Of a stretch of DNA of 32,948 nucleotides, positions 18,612 through 27,297 are shown piece by piece. The position numbers were made by a program, and so were the translations under genes. The notes below the pieces were generated by a model. That model saw nothing but the letters and a program-made list of their open reading frames with translations. It had not been told where the DNA came from and made no database searches. The stretch's first letter is position 1. The number at the start of each line of letters is the position of its first letter. This stretch comes from Gottfriedia acidiceleris (lineage in GTDB: Bacteria > Bacillota > Bacilli > Bacillales > Bacillaceae_G), in the NCBI RefSeq assembly GCF_004138285.1, contig NZ_SCFN01000028.1, positions 1 through 32,948 on the forward strand. Reading direction: 5' to 3'.

Positions 18612-18643
18612 AAAAAAACCTGAAATTTTTTCAGGTTTTTTTT
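18612..18643 (+). terminator. Terminator after ridA
   Basis: A stem AAAAACCTGAA/TTCAGGTTTTT (about 18614-18624 with 18630-18640) ends in a nine-T run. Confidence 0.93.
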
Positions 18644-18748
18644 TATTCGTTAAAATTCAATTAAAATATTCCGATAAATAAATTGAGGACTTTAATTTAG
18701 TAAACATTTGTAAAAATTAAATAATTTAAATAAAAAATTTTCCAAAAA

Positions 18749-18775
18749 GAAGGAAATTATTGATAATTGTTGAAA
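18749..18775 (+). promoter_or_regulatory. Sigma-H-type promoter of spoVG
   Basis: GAAGGAAAT (18749-18757), 11 nt, and GTTGAAA (18769-18775) match the sigma-H pattern RNAGGAWWW-N11/12-RNNGAAT with a single mismatch (last T). The region upstream (18645-18745) is extremely AT-rich, like the AbrB-binding upstream box of B. subtilis spoVG. Both are established controls of spoVG. Confidence 0.75.
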
Positions 18776-18816
18776 CTTACTAATTATGGTTTAAGTTGAT
18801 AAAGGTGGTGAACAAG

Positions 18817-19107
18817 ATGGAAGTGACAGACGTAAGACTACGCCGCGTAAACACGGAGGGTCGTATGAGAGCTATCGCATCAATTACATTAGATCATGAA
18901 TTTGTTGTTCATGATATTCGCGTAATCGATGGTAATAACGGTTTATTTGTAGCAATGCCAAGTAAACGTACTCCGGATGGAGAGTTCCGTGATATCGCTC
19001 ATCCGATTAACTCTTCAACTCGTAGCAAAATACAAGATTCTGTATTAGCTGAATATCACCGTGTAGGTGAGTTGGAAGAAGACTTTGAAGAAGCAGGTGC
19101 TTCTTAA
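18817..19107 (+). CDS. spoVG: Regulator SpoVG
   Basis: A 96-residue RNA/DNA-binding regulator, nearly identical to the B. subtilis protein through residue 72 ([20 protein letters not shown] onwards; [20 protein letters not shown]). It affects septation and cortex formation in sporulation, and many stationary-phase genes in relatives. ATG 18817 follows AAAGGTGGTGA. The frame-extended start at 18796 overlaps that site. It has its own sigma-H-like promoter and terminator. Confidence 0.97.
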   Translation: MEVTDVRLRRVNTEGRMRAIASITLDHEFVVHDIRVIDGNNGLFVAMPSKRTPDGEFRDIAHPINSSTRSKIQDSVLAEYHRVGELEEDFEEAGAS

Positions 19108-19117
19108 AAATATGACC

Positions 19118-19154
19118 AAAAAGAACCCATTAATGTATAATGGGTTCTTTTTTT
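19118..19154 (+). terminator. Terminator after spoVG
   Basis: A 13-bp or longer stem AAAAAGAACCCATTA/TAATGGGTTCTTTTT (19118-19132, 19138-19152) with a T-run. An extended -10 TGGTATAAT (19156-19164) follows at once and may drive glmU. Confidence 0.93.
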
Positions 19155-19248
19155 ATGGTATAATAAAATGGATGTATTTTGTAGAAAAATATAAAAATTA
19201 GCATTTTGAGCTACCAGGTATAGGTATTTAGATTGATGGAGGATGACT

Positions 19249-20607
19249 ATGTCAAATAAATATGCGATTGTTCTAGCTGCAGGTAAAGGTACTAGAATGA
19301 AATCAAAATTATATAAAGTACTTCACCCTGTTTGTGGGAAACCTATGGTTCAACATGTTGTAGACCACGTAATATCAGTAGGTGTACAAAATATTGTAAC
19401 CGTTGTAGGTCACGGAGCGGAATTAGTTAAAACACAAATAGGTGATCATAGTGAATATGCTCTACAAGCTGAGCAATTAGGTACTGCACATGCTGTTATT
19501 CAAGCAGCGCCAATGTTAAAGGATAAAGAAGGAACTACTCTAGTAATTTGTGGTGACACACCATTAATTTCACCAGAGACAATTCAAGCTTTATTCGATG
19601 AGCATGAAAGATTACAGGCAAAAGCTACCATTTTAACAGCCCATCTTGAGGATTCAACTGGTTATGGTAGAATAATTAGGGGCGAAAATGGGTCTGTATT
19701 AAAAATTGTTGAGCATAAGGATGCGAGTCCAGAAGAGCTTACAGTTCAAGAAATAAATACAGGTACATATTGCTTTGATAATAAAGCATTATTTGAAGTA
19801 TTAAATGAAGTAAACAATAATAACGCTCAAGGTGAGTACTACTTACCGGATGTTATTGAGATACTAAAAGCAAAAGGCGAAATAGTAGCTGCATATAAAA
19901 CAGCAAATTTCGATGAAACATTAGGTGTAAATGATCGATATGCATTATCTATTGCAGAATCAATCATGCGCAAAAATATAAACAAAAAGCATATGTTGAA
20001 CGGTGTAACGATTATCGATTCAGCTAGCACATATATCTCTGCAGATGCAAAAATTGGTTCGGATACAATTATTTACCCTGGTACAATGATCTATGGAAAT
20101 AGTATAATTGGAACGGGTAGTACAATTGGCCCAAATACTGAAATTATCGATAGTGAAATTGGTAATGATACAGTTATTAAACAATCAGTTGTACATGAAA
20201 GTAAAATAGGTCATTCAACTACAGTTGGACCATTTGCTCATATTCGTCCGGCTTCAACATTAGGTGATGAAGTTCGAATTGGAAATTTTGTTGAAACTAA
20301 GAAAGTTACTTTTGGTAACGGAAGTAAAGCATCTCATTTAAGCTATATTGGTGATGCGGAAGTTGGTCAAGGTGTTAATCTTGGTTGTGGCTCAATCACT
20401 GTGAACTATGACGGTAAAAACAAGTTTAAAACAACGATTGAGGACAATGTCTTTGTTGGTTGTAATTCAAATTTAATTGCACCTGTAACTGTGAAAAAAG
20501 GTTCATACATTGCAGCTGGTTCAACAATTACTGATGAAGTTCCAGAAGATTCACTAGCAATTGCAAGAGCAAGACAAGTGAATAAAGAAGGTTACTATAA
20601 AAATTAA
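19249..20607 (+). CDS. glmU: Bifunctional GlcNAc-1-P uridyltransferase / GlcN-1-P acetyltransferase GlmU
   Basis: Makes UDP-GlcNAc for peptidoglycan and teichoic acid. The 452-residue protein has the N-terminal nucleotidyltransferase domain with [11 protein letters not shown] (9-19), then GTAHAV, GDTPL and NTGTYCFD, and a C-terminal left-handed beta-helix with repeated I-x5 steps and the acetyl-CoA region ([24 protein letters not shown]). ATG 19249 is chosen over ATG 19243 since TGGAGG ends at 19242. prs follows after 44 nt, probably in one operon as in B. subtilis. Confidence 0.97.
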   Translation: MSNKYAIVLAAGKGTRMKSKLYKVLHPVCGKPMVQHVVDHVISVGVQNIVTVVGHGAELVKTQIGDHSEYALQAEQLGTAHAVIQAAPMLKDKEGTTLVICGDTPLISPETIQALFDEHERLQAKATILTAHLEDSTGYGRIIRGENGSVLKIVEHKDASPEELTVQEINTGTYCFDNKALFEVLNEVNNNNAQGEYYLPDVIEILKAKGEIVAAYKTANFDETLGVNDRYALSIAESIMRKNINKKHMLNGVTIIDSASTYISADAKIGSDTIIYPGTMIYGNSIIGTGSTIGPNTEIIDSEIGNDTVIKQSVVHESKIGHSTTVGPFAHIRPASTLGDEVRIGNFVETKKVTFGNGSKASHLSYIGDAEVGQGVNLGCGSITVNYDGKNKFKTTIEDNVFVGCNSNLIAPVTVKKGSYIAAGSTITDEVPEDSLAIARARQVNKEGYYKN

Positions 20608-20651
20608 TTATAGATAAAAAGAAAAGAAAAAAAGCGGAGGGTACACGAAAC

Positions 20652-21605
20652 ATGCCTAATCATTATCCAGACAAGCATTTAAAAGTATTTACTCTAAACT
20701 CGAATCCTAAATTAGCTGAAGAAATTGCAAAGCACATTGGTGTAGAGCTTGGTAAATGTTCGGTTTCTCGTTTTAGCGATGGAGAAGTGCAAATTAACAT
20801 AGAGGAAAGTATCCGTGGTTGTGATGTATTTATCATTCAATCAACAAGTTTCCCTGTAAATGAAAGTATTATGGAATTATTAATTATGATTGATGCTTTA
20901 AAACGTGCATCAGCAAAAACAATTAACATTGTGATTCCTTACTACGGTTACGCTCGTCAAGATCGAAAAGCTCGTTCACGTGAGCCGATTACATCAAAGT
21001 TAGTTGCAAATCTACTTGAAACTGCGGGCTCAACTCGAGTGATTACACTTGATTTACATGCTCCACAAATTCAAGGATTCTTTGATATTCCGATTGATCA
21101 CTTATTAGGTGTACCTATCCTTTCAGATTACTTTAGAAAAAAACAGCTTGAAGATATCGTAATTGTTTCTCCTGACCATGGTGGAGTAACAAGAGCTCGT
21201 AAAATGGCAGATCGTCTAAAAGCTCCGATTGCTATCATTGATAAACGTCGTCCAAAACCAAATGTTGCTGAAGTTATGAACATCATCGGTAATATTGAAG
21301 GTAAAACGGCTATCTTAATTGATGATATTATTGATACAGCGGGTACAATTACACTTGCTGCTAATGCATTAGTAGAGCATGGTGCAAAACAAGTATATGC
21401 ATGTTGTACACACCCTGTATTGTCTGGACCGGCAATTGATCGTATCGAAAACTCTTGTATTAAAGAATTAGTTGTAACAAATTCAATTTGTCTTACTGAA
21501 GATAAAAAGACTGATAAACTTGTTGAATTATCAGTTGCTGGCCTATTAGGTGAAGCGATTATTCGTGTATATGAAGAGCAATCAGTAAGTACTCTATTTG
21601 ATTAA
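20652..21605 (+). CDS. prs: Ribose-phosphate pyrophosphokinase (PRPP synthetase)
   Basis: Makes PRPP from ribose-5-phosphate and ATP, feeding purine, pyrimidine, histidine and NAD synthesis; PRPP is also the inducer read by PurR encoded nearby. The 317-residue protein has [15 protein letters not shown], the flexible-loop [23 protein letters not shown] and the PRPP-binding [19 protein letters not shown] precedes ATG 20652. The next gene in B. subtilis is ctc (L25); it is missing here, and a terminator follows directly. Confidence 0.97.
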   Translation: MPNHYPDKHLKVFTLNSNPKLAEEIAKHIGVELGKCSVSRFSDGEVQINIEESIRGCDVFIIQSTSFPVNESIMELLIMIDALKRASAKTINIVIPYYGYARQDRKARSREPITSKLVANLLETAGSTRVITLDLHAPQIQGFFDIPIDHLLGVPILSDYFRKKQLEDIVIVSPDHGGVTRARKMADRLKAPIAIIDKRRPKPNVAEVMNIIGNIEGKTAILIDDIIDTAGTITLAANALVEHGAKQVYACCTHPVLSGPAIDRIENSCIKELVVTNSICLTEDKKTDKLVELSVAGLLGEAIIRVYEEQSVSTLFD

Positions 21606-21639
21606 TATAAAAATTACATCTTTGCTTTAAAACTTATAA

Positions 21640-21670
21640 GAGGACGTAACCAGAAGTGGTTACGTCTTTT
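21640..21670 (+). terminator. Terminator after prs
   Basis: A perfect 9-bp stem GACGTAACC/GGTTACGTC (21643-21651, 21658-21666) with a 6-nt loop is followed by four T. Confidence 0.88.
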
Positions 21671-21709
21671 CGTAATATAACCAAGTGAATTAGAATGGAG
21701 GATAATAAA

Positions 21710-22273
21710 ATGAAGTTGTTTGTAGGATTAGGCAACCCAGGTAGAGAGTATGAAAGAACGCGACACAATATTGGGTTCATTGCGATCGATGAATTAGCTC
21801 ACCGATGGGGCTTTTCGTTAACCCAACAAAAATTTAATGGTATTTATACTTCAGGAATTGTGAACGGAGAAAAAGTTTTCTTGTTAAAGCCTTTAACATA
21901 TATGAACTTGTCAGGTGAATGTGTAAGACCATTTATGGATTATTTTAATATTGAATTAGAAGATCTTGTCGTCCTATATGATGAAATGGATATTCCAACC
22001 GGAAAGCTACGATTACGTACAAAAGGAAGTGCTGGGGGTCATAATGGTATAAAGTCATTAATTCAGCATTTAGGAACACAAGAATTCCAACGTGTTCGAA
22101 TTGGTGTAGATCGTCCGTCAAATGGAATGAGTGTCGTAAATCATGTTTTATCAAACTTTTTTGAAGAAGAAATTGCTGAAGTAGTTGATGGTGTAAAAAA
22201 AGCAGCGGATGCATGTGAATATTTTTTAAAGCATTCTTTCGTGGATGTAATGAATCAATATAATAAAAAATAA
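21710..22273 (+). CDS. pth: Peptidyl-tRNA hydrolase (SpoVC)
   Basis: Releases peptides from peptidyl-tRNA that has dropped off the ribosome. The 187-residue protein has GLGNPG (6-11), the catalytic His in RTRHNIGF (H19), the Asp in YDEMDIP and [15 protein letters not shown] 21710 follows TGGAGGATAAT; the ATG at 21695 overlaps this site. In B. subtilis it is essential and was first found as spoVC. fin begins 89 nt later. Confidence 0.96.
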   Translation: MKLFVGLGNPGREYERTRHNIGFIAIDELAHRWGFSLTQQKFNGIYTSGIVNGEKVFLLKPLTYMNLSGECVRPFMDYFNIELEDLVVLYDEMDIPTGKLRLRTKGSAGGHNGIKSLIQHLGTQEFQRVRIGVDRPSNGMSVVNHVLSNFFEEEIAEVVDGVKKAADACEYFLKHSFVDVMNQYNKK

Positions 22274-22362
22274 AAAACAGGAATTTAAGCTTTCATATTG
22301 AATAAGTATAGTTAGTACAATCCATACTGTATATATGAATTTTATGTAGTATGGAGGAAGTA

Positions 22363-22596
22363 ATGGAATTATTAGATTGTCAGTGTCGGTATTGTAGTAA
22401 ACAAATGGGTAGTATTGAAAAACAACAGTTGTTACAAGTTTCATCTTCGTATTGTCATTCTTTCAATGAAGAATTAAGCGATTTTGTAAATTTTATTCAA
22501 TCTCCTAATCAAGTAATTTATATTGTGTGTGAGGATTGCGAAATGACTCTATCTGAGTTTCCACATTACCATGAATATAAGAATTTCATAAATTAA
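22363..22596 (+). CDS. fin: Anti-sigma-F factor Fin (YabK)
   Basis: Small zinc-ribbon protein (77 residues) that in B. subtilis is made early in the forespore and inhibits sigma-F, aiding the switch to sigma-G. Cys pairs are at C8-x2-C11 (with C6) and C56-x2-C59 (ICED/VCEDC type), followed by a conserved HYHEYKNFI tail. ATG 22363 follows TGGAGGAAG (22352-22360); the ATG at 22351 lies in that site. A GTATA near 22306 could be the -35 of a forespore promoter but the -10 is poor. Position between pth and mfd supports the call. Confidence 0.88.
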   Translation: MELLDCQCRYCSKQMGSIEKQQLLQVSSSYCHSFNEELSDFVNFIQSPNQVIYIVCEDCEMTLSEFPHYHEYKNFIN

Positions 22597-22599
22597 ATT

Positions 22600-22627
22600 G
22601 CCTTTGGTTTATAACTGAGGCGTTTTT
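22600..22627 (+). terminator. Terminator after fin
   Basis: A GCCT/AGGC stem (22600-22603, 22618-22621) with additional weak inner pairs is followed by G and five T. Confidence 0.65.
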
Positions 22628-22773
22628 CTGTTTTTTTCTAGAATCTGTTAAGATGAAGTGTGTTTATCTATACAAATGATACTTAAAATGGAGAAAATTA
22701 CTAAAAAACTATAAATATAAACTTCAACTAAGATTATTGTTACTTAGATTGACTGTTAGGGGAGATTGACTTC

Positions 22774-25700
22774 GTGATTGGTTTAATTGAACAATTTAAC
22801 CAGTATAAAGATATTAAGAAAATAATAAATGGCCTAAAAAATGGGCTAAGAGAACAATTAGTTACAAACTTAACGGGGTCTGCGAAAACGTTGCTTGCTG
22901 GAGCTGTTTTTAAAGAAACTGGACAAACGCAGTTAATCGTGACAAATAATCTTCTTCAAGCTCAAAAAGTATCGGAAGACTTAAAATCAGTGGTTGGGGA
23001 AGATAAAGTATTTTTATATCCTGCAAACGAATTGATTGCTTCAGAGATTGCGGTATCAAGTCCAGAGCTTAGATCGCAAAGACTAATCGCGTTAAACAGT
23101 TTGATGTCAAATAAACCGTCGGTAGTGGTTACACCTGTATCGGGATTAATTGGCTATTTGCCATCTCCAGAATTATGGTCTAACTATCAGATCAATTTTG
23201 AAATTGGCGAAGAAATCGACTTATCGAATTTGATTTCAAAGTTTGTCCAAATGGGCTATGAACGTGTTGGGATGGTAGAAAGTAAAGGAGAGTTTAGCGT
23301 ACGCGGAGGAATTCTTGATATTTATCCGCTAACGTATGAAGATCCTATTCGAATTGAACTCTTTGATACAGAAATCGACTCAATCCGTTCGTTCTCTCCT
23401 GATTCTCAAAGATCTATTACAAAATATGAGAGTGTCCATATTGGTCCAGCGACGGAAAGGATTATTTCCAAGACTGATTTGCAATTAGGAGTTCAACGAA
23501 TTGAACAAGCTTTTAAAACAACTCTATCAAAAATAAGTGATCAACAAGTAAAAGAGTTATTGGTTGAAAAGGTAACCTATGATCTTGAGCAACTAAAGCA
23601 AGGGCAATTGATAGATCAAATATACAAATATTTTGGTCTAATCTATGAAAACCAATTTAGTTTACTAGATTACGTTCCTAGGGAAACTGTTGTCGTTATC
23701 GATGAGATTTCGAGGGTCCATGAAATCGTAGAGCAGCTTAAAAAGGATGAAGCAGAGTGGTATACGTCCTTACTAGCTGAAGGAAATGCATTACAGGGTG
23801 TAAGTTTTTCGCATGACTTTTTTGAATTACTACATTCGAGAAAGCGCCAACAAATTCATACGAGTCTTTTTCCAAGAAGAGTACCTCATACGCATCCTGA
23901 ACAAGTAGTTTCGATTCAATGTAAATCGATGCAAGAGTTTCATGGACAAATGAATCTGTTGAAAAATGAATTAGATCGTTGGAAGAAAAATAAATATACA
24001 ATCGTTATGCTCGGCGAAAGTGACGAAAGAACAAGTAAAATTGAAAATATATTAGCAGATTACAAAATTGAAGGTAAAATTATTTCTTCTCTTGAGCAAA
24101 TAAAAAATGGTGAAGTATACATCATGAAAGGGGATCTTCGTTCTGGATTCGAACTTCCTTTAGAAAAATTTGTTCTAATAACAGAGCGTGAGTTATTCAC
24201 GAAAAAAGCTAAGAAGAAAAAAAGAATTAATACAAAATTATCAAATGCAGAACGAATAAAAAATTACTCAGAATTAAAAGTTGGAGATTATGTTGTTCAT
24301 GTAAATCATGGTATTGGTAAATTTTTAGGAATTGAAACATTAGAGATTAATGGTATTCATAAAGATTATTTACATATTCGATATCATGGCGACGACAAAT
24401 TATTCGTACCGATTGAACAAATTGATCAAGTACAAAAGTATGTTGGATCTGAAGGTAAGGAGCCAAAGATTTATAAGCTTGGTGGAACTGATTGGAAAAA
24501 GGTTAAGAAGAAGGTTGAAGGCTCAGTTCAGGATATAGCTGATGACTTAATTAAGCTTTATGCAGAACGCGAAGCATCAAAGGGCTATGCTTTTTCACCT
24601 GATGGCCTGGAACAACAAGAATTCGAATCTTCATTTCCTTATCAGGAAACTGACGATCAACTTAGATCAATTCATGAAATTAAAAAGGATATGGAAAGAG
24701 AACGTCCAATGGATCGACTGCTTTGTGGTGACGTAGGATACGGAAAAACTGAAGTAGCTATTCGAGCGGCTTTTAAAGCAATTGTTGAAGGTAAGCAAGT
24801 TGCTATTTTAGTTCCTACTACAATTTTGGCACAGCAGCATTTCGAAACATTAAGGGAAAGGTTTCAAGATCATCCAATTAATATTGGTTTGTTAAATCGT
24901 TTCCGATCTCGCAAACAGCAGCTTGAAACGATGAAAGGCTTAAAAGAGGGCTCTGTCGATATAGTAGTTGGAACACATCGCCTATTATCGAAGGATATTC
25001 TATATAAAGATTTAGGACTTTTAATTATTGATGAAGAGCAAAGATTCGGTGTATCTCATAAAGAAAAAATAAAACAACTAAAAGCAAATATAGATGTTTT
25101 AACGCTAACTGCAACTCCGATCCCTCGTACCTTGCATATGTCGATGCTAGGAGTAAGAGATTTATCAGTTATTGAAACACCGCCAGAAAATCGTTTTCCG
25201 GTTCAAACATATGTAGTTGAATACAATGCTGCATTAGTGAGAGAAGCGATTGAAAGAGAACTTGCTCGAGATGGACAAATATATTTCTTATATAATCGAG
25301 TAGAAGATATTGAACGTATGGCTGAACAGATTTCGATGCTTGTACCAGATGCAAAAGTAGCTGTAGCACATGGTCGAATGAATGAAGGGGAACTAGAATC
25401 GGTTATGTATGGCTTTTTGGATGGCCAATATGACGTATTAGTTAGCACGACGATTATCGAAACAGGCGTGGATATTCCAAATGTTAATACATTGATTGTA
25501 TATGATGCAGATCGAATGGGTTTATCAACACTTTATCAATTAAGAGGGCGTGTAGGACGTTCGAATAGAGTAGCATATGCTTACTTCACATATAAACAGG
25601 ATAAAGTATTGACTGAAGTTGCCGAGAAGCGCCTGCAAGCAATTAAAGAATTTACAGAACTAGGTTCAGGTTTCAAAATTGCTATGCGTGACTTGTCAAT

Positions 25701-26304
25701 ACGAGGTGCAGGAAATCTACTTGGAGCACAACAACATGGATTTATTGATTCGGTTGGTTTCGATTTATATTCTCAAATGTTAAAAGATGCAATCGAACAG
25801 CGTAGAGGAGTAAAGAAAGAAGATATAATTTCAATTGAAATTGACATTGAAGTAGATGCTTATTTACCTGATACGTATATTCAAGATAGTAAGCAAAAAA
25901 TTGAGATGTACAAGCAATTTAGACGTGTTGAAACGTTTGAAGAGTTAAATGATTTACAAGATGAATTAATGGATCGTTTTGGCGATTTCCCGTTAGAAGT
26001 AGGCTACCTATGTCAAGTTGCTCATATTAAACTTTTAGCTATTGCAGAGAAGATTGAACTGATTAAACAAGTTAAATCAGAAGTAAGTGTTTATTTCTCT
26101 GAGAAGGCAAGTGCTAATATCGATGGTGGGAAGTTGTTCCAATTATGTAATTCATTCGGTAGAGGCATTGGCCTAGGAATGGATGGGTCGAAATTAAAAG
26201 TAACGCTAGACGTAAAAGGAAAAAATCCAGCTGACTGGCTTACAACGCTAGAAGGTTTAATTAATGGATTAAAGAACGTGAAAAAAGAAAGTGTAAATGC
26301 TTAA
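22774..26304 (+). CDS. mfd: Transcription-repair coupling factor Mfd
   Basis: Removes RNA polymerase stalled at lesions and recruits UvrA. The 1176 residues match the family. The order is a degenerate UvrB-like N-terminal module (GSAKT near 35), a middle region, a CarD-like RNA polymerase-interaction domain from about 502 (LKVGDYVVHVNHGIGKF), a RecG-type helicase core with GDVGYGKTE (about 652), DEEQRFG (753), TATPIPRTLHM and QLRGRVGRS, and a C-terminal TRCF domain. The GTG start at 22774 follows TTAGGGGAGA. The stop codon lies in the 5' arm of its terminator. No frameshift is seen. Confidence 0.97.
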   Translation: MIGLIEQFNQYKDIKKIINGLKNGLREQLVTNLTGSAKTLLAGAVFKETGQTQLIVTNNLLQAQKVSEDLKSVVGEDKVFLYPANELIASEIAVSSPELRSQRLIALNSLMSNKPSVVVTPVSGLIGYLPSPELWSNYQINFEIGEEIDLSNLISKFVQMGYERVGMVESKGEFSVRGGILDIYPLTYEDPIRIELFDTEIDSIRSFSPDSQRSITKYESVHIGPATERIISKTDLQLGVQRIEQAFKTTLSKISDQQVKELLVEKVTYDLEQLKQGQLIDQIYKYFGLIYENQFSLLDYVPRETVVVIDEISRVHEIVEQLKKDEAEWYTSLLAEGNALQGVSFSHDFFELLHSRKRQQIHTSLFPRRVPHTHPEQVVSIQCKSMQEFHGQMNLLKNELDRWKKNKYTIVMLGESDERTSKIENILADYKIEGKIISSLEQIKNGEVYIMKGDLRSGFELPLEKFVLITERELFTKKAKKKKRINTKLSNAERIKNYSELKVGDYVVHVNHGIGKFLGIETLEINGIHKDYLHIRYHGDDKLFVPIEQIDQVQKYVGSEGKEPKIYKLGGTDWKKVKKKVEGSVQDIADDLIKLYAEREASKGYAFSPDGLEQQEFESSFPYQETDDQLRSIHEIKKDMERERPMDRLLCGDVGYGKTEVAIRAAFKAIVEGKQVAILVPTTILAQQHFETLRERFQDHPINIGLLNRFRSRKQQLETMKGLKEGSVDIVVGTHRLLSKDILYKDLGLLIIDEEQRFGVSHKEKIKQLKANIDVLTLTATPIPRTLHMSMLGVRDLSVIETPPENRFPVQTYVVEYNAALVREAIERELARDGQIYFLYNRVEDIERMAEQISMLVPDAKVAVAHGRMNEGELESVMYGFLDGQYDVLVSTTIIETGVDIPNVNTLIVYDADRMGLSTLYQLRGRVGRSNRVAYAYFTYKQDKVLTEVAEKRLQAIKEFTELGSGFKIAMRDLSIRGAGNLLGAQQHGFIDSVGFDLYSQMLKDAIEQRRGVKKEDIISIEIDIEVDAYLPDTYIQDSKQKIEMYKQFRRVETFEELNDLQDELMDRFGDFPLEVGYLCQVAHIKLLAIAEKIELIKQVKSEVSVYFSEKASANIDGGKLFQLCNSFGRGIGLGMDGSKLKVTLDVKGKNPADWLTTLEGLINGLKNVKKESVNA

Positions 26305-26331
26305 GGAAGTAATACAAAGGCTTCTTTAATT
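26301..26331 (+). terminator. Terminator after mfd, overlapping the stop codon
   Basis: TTAAGGAAG/CTTCTTTAA (26301-26309, 26321-26329) form a 9-bp stem with one G-T pair. The following T-run is short, so it is a weak terminator. The mfd stop (26302-26304) lies in the stem. Confidence 0.5.
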
Positions 26332-26414
26332 TGGCGATAAAGTAATTAAAAGTTACCAAAAAGTGCTTACAGTACTATATTTTTAGTAAAGGTGTTAAAA
26401 AATCTCACTTATTT

Positions 26415-26444
26415 TGTATAGAACTTTCGTTGTGTAGGATACTA
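26415..26444 (+). promoter_or_regulatory. Sigma-G-type promoter of spoVT
   Basis: TGTATA (26415-26420), 17 nt, and GATACTA (26438-26444; one mismatch to CATNNTA). B. subtilis spoVT is transcribed by sigma-G in the forespore, which agrees. The leader to the start codon is about 85 nt and contains a 5-bp GTGAC/GTCAC hairpin (26458-26478). Confidence 0.5.
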
Positions 26445-26534
26445 TCATTAATTAAGGGTGACCTTACCTCATTGTCACTCGGATATCTTTCATCAACGTA
26501 GACATGCAAGTAAGTGAGGAGGCGCTTTACAAGT

Positions 26535-27071
26535 ATGAAAGCAACAGGTATTGTTCGTCGAATTGACGATTTAGGTCGAGTAGTAATACCAAAAGAAATT
26601 AGGAGAACTTTACGGATTCGTGAAGGTGATCCATTAGAAATATTTGTGGACCGAGATGGAGAAGTCATTTTAAAGAAGTATTCACCAATTAGTGAATTAA
26701 GTGATTTTGCGAAGGAATACGCTGATGCGCTTTACGACACACTTGGACATACAGTCATTATAAGTGACCGAGATTCAGTTGTAGCAGTTGCAGGAGCTTC
26801 CAAAAAAGAATACTTAAACAAAAATATTGGTGATATAATCGAGAAAACTATGGCGGAGCGTAACTCAAAAGTAGTTAGCGAGCCTGGGGAAGCCCCATTT
26901 ATCGAAAGTGTAATTGAAAAATATCAATCCTATGCAGTAGGAGCAGTCATCGCAAGTGGGGATCCAATTGGAGCTGTTGTTATCTTTTCAAAAGATAAAA
27001 CAATATCTGAAGTTGAAAAGAAAGCAATCGATACTGCTACTAACTTCTTAGCTAGACAAATGGAGCAATAA
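26535..27071 (+). CDS. spoVT: Stage V sporulation regulator SpoVT
   Basis: Forespore transcription factor that tunes sigma-G genes. The 178-residue protein has an AbrB-type N-terminal DNA-binding domain (MKATGIVRRIDDLGRVVIPK to about residue 50), nearly identical to B. subtilis, and a C-terminal GAF-like domain (about 55-178) ending in NFLARQMEQ. ATG 26535 is the family start; AGGAGG (26517-26522) is 12 nt upstream. It shares its N-terminal fold with AbrB encoded at 7657-7941. The sigma-G-like promoter upstream and the terminator downstream make it monocistronic. Confidence 0.96.
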   Translation: MKATGIVRRIDDLGRVVIPKEIRRTLRIREGDPLEIFVDRDGEVILKKYSPISELSDFAKEYADALYDTLGHTVIISDRDSVVAVAGASKKEYLNKNIGDIIEKTMAERNSKVVSEPGEAPFIESVIEKYQSYAVGAVIASGDPIGAVVIFSKDKTISEVEKKAIDTATNFLARQMEQ

Positions 27072-27092
27072 TCATATATTAAGTAAACATGG

Positions 27093-27132
27093 GCCAGTAA
27101 AGGAATATTACCTTAACTGGTCTTTGTTTTTT
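27093..27132 (+). terminator. Terminator after spoVT
   Basis: GCCAGT-AAAGG pairs with CCTTA-ACTGGT (27093-27103, 27111-27121) and a T-rich run follows. Confidence 0.82.
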
Positions 27133-27230
27133 CGTTTCTTCCCTTTGGTATAAACTACTGGATTCACATTTAAACATAACCATTACTTGCTAAATTTGGA
27201 AAAGAGAGGTTTTTTTTCTTTTGGCAACTC

Positions 27231-27260
27231 TTTACATAAGCCCTAATAATGTAATACATT
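27231..27260 (+). promoter_or_regulatory. Possible sigma-A promoter of the yabM operon
   Basis: TTTACA (27231-27236), 18 nt, and TACATT (27255-27260). The match is fair, and the position 38 nt before the yabM start fits. Confidence 0.35.
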
Positions 27261-27297
27261 AAAGGGTGAACCGTCTAACAAAGGAGTTGTTATCCTT

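Noticed and set aside
22774-26304. Antisense open frames inside mfd (for example 25203-25448) and other minus-strand frames across the window
   Set aside because: They overlap well-supported genes, are short, lack binding sites, and have compositions expected of shadow frames.
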